This document shows positions 18,001-25,929 of a DNA stretch of 42,939 nucleotides, piece after piece. Every line of letters starts with the position of its first letter. The first letter of the stretch is position 1. The translations under genes were made by a program, and so were the position numbers. This stretch comes from Clostridia bacterium (lineage in GTDB: Bacteria; Bacillota; Clostridia; UMGS1810), in NCBI GenBank assembly GCA_017397885.1, contig JAFQHQ010000185.1:1-42939 (forward strand). The letters run 5' to 3'. The notes under the pieces are model-generated. The model was given only the letters and a program-made list of their open reading frames with translations, made no database searches and was not told the origin of the DNA.

Positions 18001-20623
18001 CGAGAGCTTCGGCAGAGGAAACATAGGCATAGAACCAATCGTCCGGGGAAACATCGTCAAAGCTTGCGGGGCTGTCTGTCATTTCAAATTCAAAGGCTTC
18101 TGTAATCAGCTTTACAAATTGTTCGCGACTCAGGTTTTCTGCCGGAGCATAGCGCCTTTGGGCAATGCCGTCTATCACTCCCATACGATACAGAAATTCA
18201 ATCTCTTTTTTCGCCCAGTCATAGTCTGATATATCATCAAAACTATATATGTTGTCAGCATAAGTGTCGGGTGAAGAAGTTTGAGTATTTCCTTGTTGCT
18301 GTGAATCGGAAGGGGGAGTCTGTGCTGTGATGGATACGTTGGGAGTTCCTTTTATTGTTGACGAACCACCGCCACCGCCGGTTGTACGTTTGTCCTCGGT
18401 GTCAATAGATTTGTTAAAAGCCTTTTTGAAATCGTCGATATCTTTGAAGTCCTGCCCTGCAAGAGCTTTGGCGGCATTCTTTTCGTTTTTCTTGAATTTG
18501 TCAATGTCCTTTTGACTAAGCTCCAAAAGTTCGCTGTTTGATTCATCTTTGATTATTTCGCTTACTTGGGCATAGTTTGATGCTTCTTTTATTTTATCAA
18601 AGATTGCCTGCAATCTCACCGTCTGAATGCTTTTGCTGAATGTTTCGCAAATTTCTTCAAATGATGATGTTGTATTTTTAATTTGGTCGGCAAAATCAGA
18701 TACCGTCATTCTTTTGTATTCATCATTCATATTTGAATAGAATGAATAATTATCAATTTTGTCAATTGCACATTCTGAAGCATATTTTTCAAAAGCATCA
18801 ATTAATATATCCACATCTTTTTCATGGGAGAATCCGCTTATAAGATATGCATCATAAATTGCATCGCGTGCGGCAGATATGTTTTCTGCAGTATAGTCGC
18901 CAAATTCCGGCTCGTCGGCAAGCAGATTGCTCACATAATCATTTCGCTCAAAAATTTCTTCTTTATTTTCAAATATTTCAAACATATCATATGCCGTATC
19001 AATAACACCCTTGATGATCTGTGCATCACCGGAGGATAAGCAAGACCACACATGAGCATATTCTGCGGCTGAATAGCACGTAAACACATCGCTTATCAGG
19101 GCTTTTCCCAGATAGTATGGAGAAGAAACATATGCCCTGTATTCTCCGCCATCCGTTAACTGTACCTCAAATGAATAATAGCCGTTTTTATTTGTGACGG
19201 AAGTTGCACTGAAAACGGGATTTTCCGTATCCGAGTCGGAATTAGCTATTATGAGATTTACGACACTCTCTGCACAGTCAAAAAGCTTTCCGCTGACACA
19301 CAGCTTTCCGCTGTAATCGGAGGATATTGAAACATCGGCGAAGGAGGTACCCGACTCATTGGAGTATACGGGGTTATAATCCGATTCGTCGCCATCTGTT
19401 CTGAACAGGATTTTTTTTGTTTCGCAAATTGTTGAATCACTGCTTTCCAATCCCGAAATGCAAAGGCTGTATACGGTTGTTGGAGAAAGCGGCATTGGCG
19501 GAGTAATTGTAATTATATTGCTCTCTTCATCATATGTAAAATCCGACTCCGACAAATCCACCGTTTCTCCGCTGTGTTCTTTTTGGAGATTCAGATTAGA
19601 TGCTTCAACAGACTGCACTGCAGAGCCTAAATATATTTCGATACATTGGTCGGGAGAAAAACTGCGTTCCAATGCTTTCGGCACAGTATTTTTCACTCCG
19701 TAAAAATCCTCACCGGTATATTTTACAACAACACCGGGTCCCCAGGAACCGTCTGACCATTGACTGCTTTCGTTTGCTATTGATGACTGATTTCCCACAT
19801 TTTGTTTCAACATAAATTTAAGGCGGGTTTTTCCTTCAGAAAGAAGTTTTTTAACCTGAGACGTAATGTCGATGTCAACATATTTACCATTACCGGCTGC
19901 TTCGGAAATTGTGGCAAATACATCGCCGTATTGGGGTAATTGTGAATAGGGAGTTGTTCCCGGGGTGAAATCACCGTCTATTTCATACAGTGAGGCATTT
20001 ACCGACCCGTTCATGAAAGGTTTGTATGTGACCTGCGTAATATTTTTACCCTCAAGGGAACTGATGTCAATAATGCAATAGTAATGACGGTAGGTGCCTC
20101 CGGCATACAGATACGGAAGCCATCCGCTGCCGCCGGAGCTTGATTTGCGGTTTCCGGTATGGTCCGGATCTGAGGGGAGATATACTGCTGACAAAAAATT
20201 TGATGAAGTGAGTTTTAATTCGTATTCATTCACACAGGTTTCAAATTTGTATAAAACATCTTCGCCAAATTTGTTGCCGCTCTTGCTTAAAATGCCGTTT
20301 CTTATTTCAAGAATATAGGTGCAATAGGGCGATTTTTGGCAATTTACCATAATGTCAGCTCCGCTAACTTCAAGATCGGATCTTTGAATTTCAACATCAA
20401 AGCCGTCTTTGTAGAGCTTTACCGTATCGGCATTTACGGTGGAAGGATCAACCGTATCGGAAAAGCTGACTTTCAGCGGCGAGGTGTAGCTTATTTCGCC
20501 GGATGGACCGTCCGTTGGTGAAAAAACGATTTTTGCCTCTTTTTCCTGTGCAAATACATGACCGGGATATGAAGCGGCAACGGTTATAAAAATTGTTAGT
20601 AATAATGATATAATTCGTTTCAT
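15095..20623 (-). CDS. SLH-anchored multidomain heparinase II/III-like polysaccharide lyase
   Basis: An 1842-residue secreted protein. In order: signal peptide (1-25); Ig-like Big_5-type domain (about 30-130); DNRLRE-like binding module (131-305); second Big_5-like domain (310-408); beta domain (425-510); helical region (515-745); Gly/Ser/Gln-rich linker; three SLH domains (793-970); the lyase, made of an alpha/alpha toroid (about 1010-1320) and a beta-sandwich (1350-1600); a cadherin-like domain (1622-1705); and a C-terminal F5/8-type (CBM32-like) domain (1712-1842). Candidate lyase residues lie in NIWCWRGSYNH, GGHEEPVGYYGY (1227-1238) and GHSDPVSGAF (1385-1394). The SLH repeats probably bind secondary wall polymer, placing the lyase on the cell surface. 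Substrate unknown; the fold covers glycosaminoglycan, alginate and related lyases. Confidence 0.88.
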   Translation of the reverse strand: MKRIISLLLTIFITVAASYPGHVFAQEKEAKIVFSPTDGPSGEISYTSPLKVSFSDTVDPSTVNADTVKLYKDGFDVEIQRSDLEVSGADIMVNCQKSPYCTYILEIRNGILSKSGNKFGEDVLYKFETCVNEYELKLTSSNFLSAVYLPSDPDHTGNRKSSSGGSGWLPYLYAGGTYRHYYCIIDISSLEGKNITQVTYKPFMNGSVNASLYEIDGDFTPGTTPYSQLPQYGDVFATISEAAGNGKYVDIDITSQVKKLLSEGKTRLKFMLKQNVGNQSSIANESSQWSDGSWGPGVVVKYTGEDFYGVKNTVPKALERSFSPDQCIEIYLGSAVQSVEASNLNLQKEHSGETVDLSESDFTYDEESNIITITPPMPLSPTTVYSLCISGLESSDSTICETKKILFRTDGDESDYNPVYSNESGTSFADVSISSDYSGKLCVSGKLFDCAESVVNLIIANSDSDTENPVFSATSVTNKNGYYSFEVQLTDGGEYRAYVSSPYYLGKALISDVFTCYSAAEYAHVWSCLSSGDAQIIKGVIDTAYDMFEIFENKEEIFERNDYVSNLLADEPEFGDYTAENISAARDAIYDAYLISGFSHEKDVDILIDAFEKYASECAIDKIDNYSFYSNMNDEYKRMTVSDFADQIKNTTSSFEEICETFSKSIQTVRLQAIFDKIKEASNYAQVSEIIKDESNSELLELSQKDIDKFKKNEKNAAKALAGQDFKDIDDFKKAFNKSIDTEDKRTTGGGGGSSTIKGTPNVSITAQTPPSDSQQQGNTQTSSPDTYADNIYSFDDISDYDWAKKEIEFLYRMGVIDGIAQRRYAPAENLSREQFVKLITEAFEFEMTDSPASFDDVSPDDWFYAYVSSAEALGITRGNGQSFGRGQSITREDLCVMTVRALNAAGYKTEECELNFTDGASVSQYAKSAVAYLSKEGIIKGMPDGTFMPHSKTTRAEAAVIMYRLSEYIKNFSATIWTAPLTALDTVEAPTEAKILSDIKSKLNPKNISHPYIHGTRAKLEEIKTNLISGDEDTKRLYALVKESADELLDTSVITHNNAVSQQHTSVEGRILALMTTYFVEGDQKYLNRAMEEFTHLQKITKWTADAQLDNTQTAAAIAICYDWLYDYLSDEQKSWAISSIKEKSVDIAYEYYKDPSKLSSLRAENDNMNIWCWRGSYNHCVYNNSNLAIAALALAPDYPEYCAFVLYNNMYNIQPYFELVGSEGGHEEPVGYYGYTTGKAMNMLSAIQSALGTMYDYDRYSGFRTTAYYPLYMYGVGPFAFGDCSPAASEFNSNFLYFAAKHSKNAELLSLINDRLTSSNSAKVLLWYDKGELNNIEEGLTLSLDKKLSPVSMKQNVAVFRNSWNKETGFYAAMYTGNGNANGHSDPVSGAFGIDAFGERFITPMGLGNYDYPDYWDNSQSGGRWNWYEKRPEGNNCLVINPSTAVGQDVDTTAVFDDFASGEGAAYAVTDLTKVYDGYAASYKRGIKIHDNRSKIVIQDEALMAEPSEIFWSVNTPGQIEILDSSTALITLNGKKLALKVWANVDFELGQMAAERLPTSPQNPEQRVLRAYRKIYIKANNVTELNLMAEFIPVSTEAEIPEQISDFVAIDNWTADEALVPKPVLTDIQIDGQSIDGFNGDVYNYNIKYDSIPTQLPTVVAKADNNTETVVTYPEGDVKKAVIEVKSSGRTSYYEILFTLKPKEIDINSLTKYDFSAITATDNDGNIPENVGDNDMSTRWSASGEGQKPCLDIDLGSAKNIKAIGIAFYEGAKRQSYFEIYTSDDGQSWTKQIVLGESSGKSSEFEYFELNAKARYVRYEGQQNSLNHWNSVTEIQLYGE

Positions 20624-20639
20624 AAAATCCTCAACTTTC

Positions 20640-23600
20640 TTAATATTCTATGGCGGTCCCAAGCGGTATAATTCCGCTTGAGATATTCCACAAAAAAACT
20701 TTGATTTTAGAGCCGGATGTAACTTCGGCAGAAAGTAAGCGGGTTGCGTAGGGCAAAATACGCCCGCTTGTTTCCATTGAAACATCCGTAAGTTCATTAT
20801 CGCTGTATTTTGCCAACACAAGCATATAATTGCTGAAGCAAAGGTCACTGTTGTTTTTAAGTGTCACCTCAGCGTTGACATATCCCGAGGATTCGGAAAT
20901 AATGATATCCGAAATGACAAGAGGTTCTTTTTTTAGCCGATAAGATATCGATATGTAAGGTTTCCACTGTGAATAACTTGATTCGTTGGCAAGCACTGTT
21001 GTAGACGGCTCATTTTGCACTATCATAAATCCAAGCTTTGTTTTGCCCTCTGAAATGAGCTTGTTTATGTGAGCTGTTAAATCAAAGGAGATATATCCGC
21101 CGTTTCCTATGTTGCCCGCATATTCGCCGAGAAGCGATTTGGCAGGCGGAAGGCTTTTGAAGGGGGTAACACCCGGAGTGAAATCTCCGTCAACAGAACA
21201 TAGCGATATATTGAGATTACCGCCGCAAAACAAACTGAATTTTCCATTTGTGATTTCGGTGTCCTTTAAACTGCTGATATCCACTGTGCAGTAATAGTGA
21301 CGATATACCCCGGAGCTGTAGAGATGAGGCAACCATCCGCTGTCGGCTTGCGAAAGGGTACCTGTGTGTGATGCATCATTCGTTTCATACATGGCAGAAG
21401 TAAACTTAGTGTAGTTCAGAGTTGTTTGACGTATGGTTCCTTCCGGGGGCAACCGAGTGAGTTTTACAACGTAATATGCACTTCGTCCGTTGCCCGATAC
21501 GGTGATTATTGCTTTGAATTCTCCGTTTTCGGTATATCGGATATCCACATCATATCCCTTTGGATTATCAACGGTTATTTCGGGCTCTTTATCAGCAAAC
21601 TTTTCAAAAACCAACTCATAATTATAGTTCATGGAATTAAATCCGGCTATGGGAGTTCCGTCCACATATATGGCATCAACGGTGGGTTTTGCAATCATGG
21701 CTTCGTCGGTATTCCAATCGGAAATGGGTACAAAGTCTGATATATCCTCCGGCATTTCAAACTCTGTTACAACGGGAGTGAATTCTGCCATTAATTGAAG
21801 AGTTGTTATGTTTTCGGCACTGAGGGCTAACTTGCGATAGCCCGGATAAGACTTTTGCTCCGCTGTCTGCGGTGAGGTGGGAAGTTTTTCGGCAGCCATT
21901 TCAAATAGCCTTATATCTGTGTTTGCATATATCTTCACAGCGACTTTTTTGCCGTTGTTTGTAAGAATCGCAGTGTTTTCGGATGTGATTTCTATTTGCG
22001 CCGGAGTATTAAAAGACCAGAATATTGTTGAAGGCGATTTCATTTCGGCTTCGTCCTGAACAACAATCCGTTCTCTGTTTTTGTGAACCTTCATGCCGCG
22101 TTTGTATGATTTGACATAGTCTTTGTACACGCCCGAAAGGTCGCTGATTGCATAGGCACAGGCATCATTGCTTTCAAAGATGTCTATAACTGCCGTTTCG
22201 CTGACATCCTGTCCAACCTTTTCGGATGGATTTATAACAAGACATCCTGCTCCTTCGGGACGCTTTTCATACCAATTCCATCTTCTTCCGTTTTGTTCAT
22301 TTTCCCAATAACCCGGATAGTCGTAGTTGCCTGCTCCTATGGGTGTTATAAATCTTTCGCCAAATGCATCGAGGCAAAAAGCCCCCGAAACTGCATCATT
22401 GTGACCGGTGGCTGTGGCACATCCGACATACATTGCGGCATAAAAACCATAGTCAATGTTGTGACTGTTTCTAAACACTGCCACATTCTGAGCCTTTGAA
22501 ACCGGCGAAAGAAGTCTGTCATACGGAAGCTTTTCGGCATCTTCCGTGTTGTCAAGCTCTCCTTTGTCATACCAGAGTAAGGCTTTTGCGCAATCACCTT
22601 TTGCAAAACTTTCGGAAAGAAGTTTCATTAGCTTTTGATTGTTTGAATGTTTTGCGGCAAAATAGAGAAAATTTGTATCGTAATATGCTTTTGATGGGGA
22701 AGTATCGCCAAAGGCAAAGGGACCTGCACCATGCATGTAAAGCGGATAGTAAGCTGTGGTTGCAAATCCGGGATATTTATCATAGTCATACATTGTACCC
22801 AGCGATGAATTGATTGCAGACAGCATATTTATCGCTTTGCCTGTGGTGTAACCATAATAGCCTACAGGTTCTTCATGACCTCCGTTTTCGCCCACCATTT
22901 CAAAGTATGGTTGGATATTATACAGGTTATTGTATATAATGAATGCCGAGTATTCGGGATATACCGGTGCAATTGCAAGCGCGGCAACGGCAAGATTGCT
23001 GTTGTTGTATACACAATGATTATAACTTCCGCGCCAGCACCATATATTCATATTGTCGTTTTCTGCACGGAGAGCGGAAAGCTCGGACGGATTTTTGTAG
23101 TATCTGTAGGCAATATCCAGGCTTTTTTCCTTTATTGTTTCTACAGCCCACGTCTTTTGCTCGTCAGATAAATAATCAAAAAGCCAGTCATAGCATATTG
23201 CTATTGATGCCGCGCTTTGAGTGTTATCAAGCTGAGCCGCTGCTGTCCATTTTGAAATGGTTTGCATGTTAGCAAATTCTGCGAGGGCGCGGTTTAGATA
23301 ACGTGTATCTTCGCTGACAAAATAGACTGTCATAAGATTGATAATTCTTGACTCCACGGCAATGTGACTTTGGCTTACACCGTTTTGAGTTGAAACAGGC
23401 GTAAGCTCCAAAAGCTTGTTTGCATCGGAAAGAACCTTATTATATAACATCAGCGAATATTCGTCGCCGGATTCTATATTTGATTTTATCTGCTCAAGCT
23501 TGTCATAAGATGCGTGTATATACGGATGCTTGACATCTACCGATAAAAAGCGTTCTTCAATGTCTTCGAGAATCATCGATTCCGACGGAGCATCAATGTG

Positions 23601-23687
23601 AGATGCTCCGTAAACAAAACAGGAAGGGGCGATAGTGCCAAGCAAAATGATCACAACCAGTAGTACGCCCATTATCCTGCTTTTCAT
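20640..23687 (-). CDS. Secreted heparinase II/III-like polysaccharide lyase
   Basis: A 1015-residue protein with signal peptide (1-27, ending FVYGA). The lyase toroid (about 53-360) and beta-sandwich (390-640) are very closely related to those of the neighbouring 1842-residue protein. Both share the runs RAENDNMNIWCWRGSYNHCV, HEEPVGYYGYTTGKA and NWYEKRPEG; here the HxD motif is GHNDAVSGAF (428-437). A cadherin-like domain (667-745) follows, then a DNRLRE-like module (755-917) and a C-terminal module ending KIKVFLWNISSGIIPLG. There is no SLH domain, so this copy is probably released or held only through glycan binding. GGGAGTGAT precedes the start. It is 16 bases upstream of the large lyase gene, so the two are tandem duplicates in one transcript. 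Confidence 0.88.
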   Translation of the reverse strand: MKSRIMGVLLVVIILLGTIAPSCFVYGASHIDAPSESMILEDIEERFLSVDVKHPYIHASYDKLEQIKSNIESGDEYSLMLYNKVLSDANKLLELTPVSTQNGVSQSHIAVESRIINLMTVYFVSEDTRYLNRALAEFANMQTISKWTAAAQLDNTQSAASIAICYDWLFDYLSDEQKTWAVETIKEKSLDIAYRYYKNPSELSALRAENDNMNIWCWRGSYNHCVYNNSNLAVAALAIAPVYPEYSAFIIYNNLYNIQPYFEMVGENGGHEEPVGYYGYTTGKAINMLSAINSSLGTMYDYDKYPGFATTAYYPLYMHGAGPFAFGDTSPSKAYYDTNFLYFAAKHSNNQKLMKLLSESFAKGDCAKALLWYDKGELDNTEDAEKLPYDRLLSPVSKAQNVAVFRNSHNIDYGFYAAMYVGCATATGHNDAVSGAFCLDAFGERFITPIGAGNYDYPGYWENEQNGRRWNWYEKRPEGAGCLVINPSEKVGQDVSETAVIDIFESNDACAYAISDLSGVYKDYVKSYKRGMKVHKNRERIVVQDEAEMKSPSTIFWSFNTPAQIEITSENTAILTNNGKKVAVKIYANTDIRLFEMAAEKLPTSPQTAEQKSYPGYRKLALSAENITTLQLMAEFTPVVTEFEMPEDISDFVPISDWNTDEAMIAKPTVDAIYVDGTPIAGFNSMNYNYELVFEKFADKEPEITVDNPKGYDVDIRYTENGEFKAIITVSGNGRSAYYVVKLTRLPPEGTIRQTTLNYTKFTSAMYETNDASHTGTLSQADSGWLPHLYSSGVYRHYYCTVDISSLKDTEITNGKFSLFCGGNLNISLCSVDGDFTPGVTPFKSLPPAKSLLGEYAGNIGNGGYISFDLTAHINKLISEGKTKLGFMIVQNEPSTTVLANESSYSQWKPYISISYRLKKEPLVISDIIISESSGYVNAEVTLKNNSDLCFSNYMLVLAKYSDNELTDVSMETSGRILPYATRLLSAEVTSGSKIKVFLWNISSGIIPLGTAIEY

Positions 23688-23712
23688 AATATCACTCCCT
23701 TCCTGTCGAAGG

Positions 23713-23750
23713 CCCGAGAAAGAAATTTTTTAATAAATTGCTTTCTCGGG
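23713..23750. promoter_or_regulatory. Intercistronic hairpin upstream of the 1015-residue lyase gene
   Basis: A perfect 10-bp stem (23713-23722 with 23741-23750) has an AT-rich 18-base loop that can pair further. It fills the 71-base gap between the binding-protein gene and the lyase gene. It could partly end transcription or protect the 3' end of the upstream message; no clear T-run is seen in the transcribed direction. Confidence 0.55.
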
Positions 23751-23758
23751 AGTATATT

Positions 23759-25867
23759 TTAATTGTCTGATGTTGCTACCTGCCTGATTGGTTTAAGCAT
23801 TGAATCGGCAGACCACAAAAATGCTTTGATTTTGTTATTTCCTGTAGCTGTGTAGCTATGGGAAATCATATCGCTCGAATCGGTGCCTTGCACACCGGTA
23901 ACAGAGACGAGCTCGTCCGAATTATACTCGGCTATGATGAGAACGCAGTTTGCGGCATTTGAACCTGCATATACCGAGGCTGTGTATACCAAGCCTTCAT
24001 TTGTGAGAATTATTTCGTTATTTATTGTTGTAAATGACAGCGAAATATTTTCGCTCTGAATAACACTGCCGGCATAAAGTCCGGTGATATCAATCCGATA
24101 GTTTTTTGCACCTTCAAGCTCTTTGGAAGGATTGATAATGATTTTTCTCTGAGCCGGAACAAATGTGATTTCACTTTCTGTAAGTGATATGGTTTGTGCA
24201 TCTGTTGTATTTGTAAGAACAATGTTTTCTGCATTGATTTGTGTCACATCTGCTGTGAAAATCAGCTCTATATTTTTGTCACATTCAAAATCGGTTTCGT
24301 TGTTTTTCGGATCGGATGATTTCAGTGCAATGTATACTTCGTTTTCTGTTGTTACACTGAGATTGGATCTCCAGCTTGACCATGCTGTTTCATTGGCAAG
24401 ATTGGTTGTGCTTGCATCGGTTTGTTTGACCATAAATTTCAGGATTGTGCCGCCTGCAAGAAGTGTTTCTCTTGCATAGTCGGTAATGTCTATTTGTGCG
24501 TAGCCTCCATTGCCCATGGCTTTGGAAAATGTTTGGAAAACATCTCCGGGTATGGGAAGCTCGGCATATTGGGTAGTGCCGGGTACGAAATCTCCGTTGA
24601 GTTTATACAGAGATATATTAATATTTCCGTTGCAGAAAAGATTGTATGTTACATTTGAAATAGATTTGCCTGCCAGCTCACTGATATCTACTGTGCAGTA
24701 ATACTCTCTGTATGATGAACCGTTATAGAGATGAGGAAGCCAGCTGCCGGAATTGTTGCTTACTCCTGTGCCGGCAGGTTCATCGGTATCATACATTGCA
24801 GAGCTGAATTTTGATGATGAAATTGTAAGTTGTGTTGTACCGGTTATTGTGGTAAAGGAATAAGAAGCCTGCTCGCCGATGACACTTCCGTAAACATCGG
24901 TGATTACATCGCTTATTACCAATGTATATTCCTTAAAGGGCTTTTTGGGATATGAAACAGTTATAGTTTTTTCGTTAACCGATATGTCCTCATCTGAGAG
25001 TGCCAGCTTTTCTCCCTCGCACCACAGTGACACTGTGTCGGTGTTTACCATAACTTCGTTGAGAGGGTTGTTGTATGACACAGATATATCATCGGTATAA
25101 ACACATTCTCCGCTTGGATAGCTTTCTGCGGCAAGGGGCTGCATTTCTTCTGTCTCAATTGTAAGGAGCGGTCTGTAACTCTCGGTTGCACTCTCTTTTG
25201 TTTCAAGATTTGCATAGTAATTATATTTGGTTCCGAGAATTGCCGCAAAGCTGATAACGCTGTCAGACTCGGACAAGGAGTATTTTTTGATTAAATCGGT
25301 AATATCATATTCATATGTGGTTGGTGTGGCAGGCATGTTGTTTCGGCTTGCAATAAGCACATCGGGTTTTATTTTTGCATCTGTCAAACCGATAGCTGTG
25401 GTTTTCAGGGGGGCATTTTTGTAGGTGAGACCGTCCTCTGTCCATGAATTGTCATCCACCTTCCAAAATCCCAATCCGCCGGCGCCGTCTGCCTGGTTTG
25501 AAAGTGCGTAGGTGAGCTTTAGAGTTGCCTTTTTTACATATTGACTGTCAAAATCAAAGGTGTTAGCAAGATCAAACTTAAAATAAGCAAGATAACCGGG
25601 ACACTGGGTGTATATTGCATTACCTCCGCAACCGAAAAAATCTTCCGTAGCAAAATACTGCGAACCGAATTTAACGGATGCGTCATTGCCTGTGTTTGTT
25701 GATAAAACGGTTGAACCGCTCCATCCGGCACCGCCGACCGAAGCATCGGCAATGGGTGAAAGAGTGTAGACAGATGTGCCCTGTGCATGAGTGGGAATAA
25801 CTGTCATTGCTCCGACTGTTGTCAGCATAAGAGCCAACACTAAAACTTTTGCAACAATTTTTTTCAT
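23759..25867 (-). CDS. Secreted multi-module DNRLRE/Ig-like binding protein
   Basis: A 702-residue protein with signal peptide (1-28, ending THAQG). A canonical DNRLRE domain (about 33-237) starts with SPIADASVGG and contains AYFKFDL, KATLKLTY and YEYDITDLI. It is followed by a Big_5-like domain (245-340), a second DNRLRE-like module (345-507) closely related to those in both lyases, another Big_5-like domain (511-614) and a C-terminal module (617-698, KIKAFLWSADSMLKPI). No catalytic motif is seen. DNRLRE modules are found on secreted polysaccharide-degrading enzymes and some bind glycans. It lies 62 bases downstream of the second GH20 gene and has an ACGGAGG ribosome site. Confidence 0.84.
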   Translation of the reverse strand: MKKIVAKVLVLALMLTTVGAMTVIPTHAQGTSVYTLSPIADASVGGAGWSGSTVLSTNTGNDASVKFGSQYFATEDFFGCGGNAIYTQCPGYLAYFKFDLANTFDFDSQYVKKATLKLTYALSNQADGAGGLGFWKVDDNSWTEDGLTYKNAPLKTTAIGLTDAKIKPDVLIASRNNMPATPTTYEYDITDLIKKYSLSESDSVISFAAILGTKYNYYANLETKESATESYRPLLTIETEEMQPLAAESYPSGECVYTDDISVSYNNPLNEVMVNTDTVSLWCEGEKLALSDEDISVNEKTITVSYPKKPFKEYTLVISDVITDVYGSVIGEQASYSFTTITGTTQLTISSSKFSSAMYDTDEPAGTGVSNNSGSWLPHLYNGSSYREYYCTVDISELAGKSISNVTYNLFCNGNINISLYKLNGDFVPGTTQYAELPIPGDVFQTFSKAMGNGGYAQIDITDYARETLLAGGTILKFMVKQTDASTTNLANETAWSSWRSNLSVTTENEVYIALKSSDPKNNETDFECDKNIELIFTADVTQINAENIVLTNTTDAQTISLTESEITFVPAQRKIIINPSKELEGAKNYRIDITGLYAGSVIQSENISLSFTTINNEIILTNEGLVYTASVYAGSNAANCVLIIAEYNSDELVSVTGVQGTDSSDMISHSYTATGNNKIKAFLWSADSMLKPIRQVATSDN

Positions 25868-25929
25868 GATTATAACCTCCGTTTTAATTTTATATGAAGC
25901 GACAGAATTTTACCATGCGTATAAAATCC

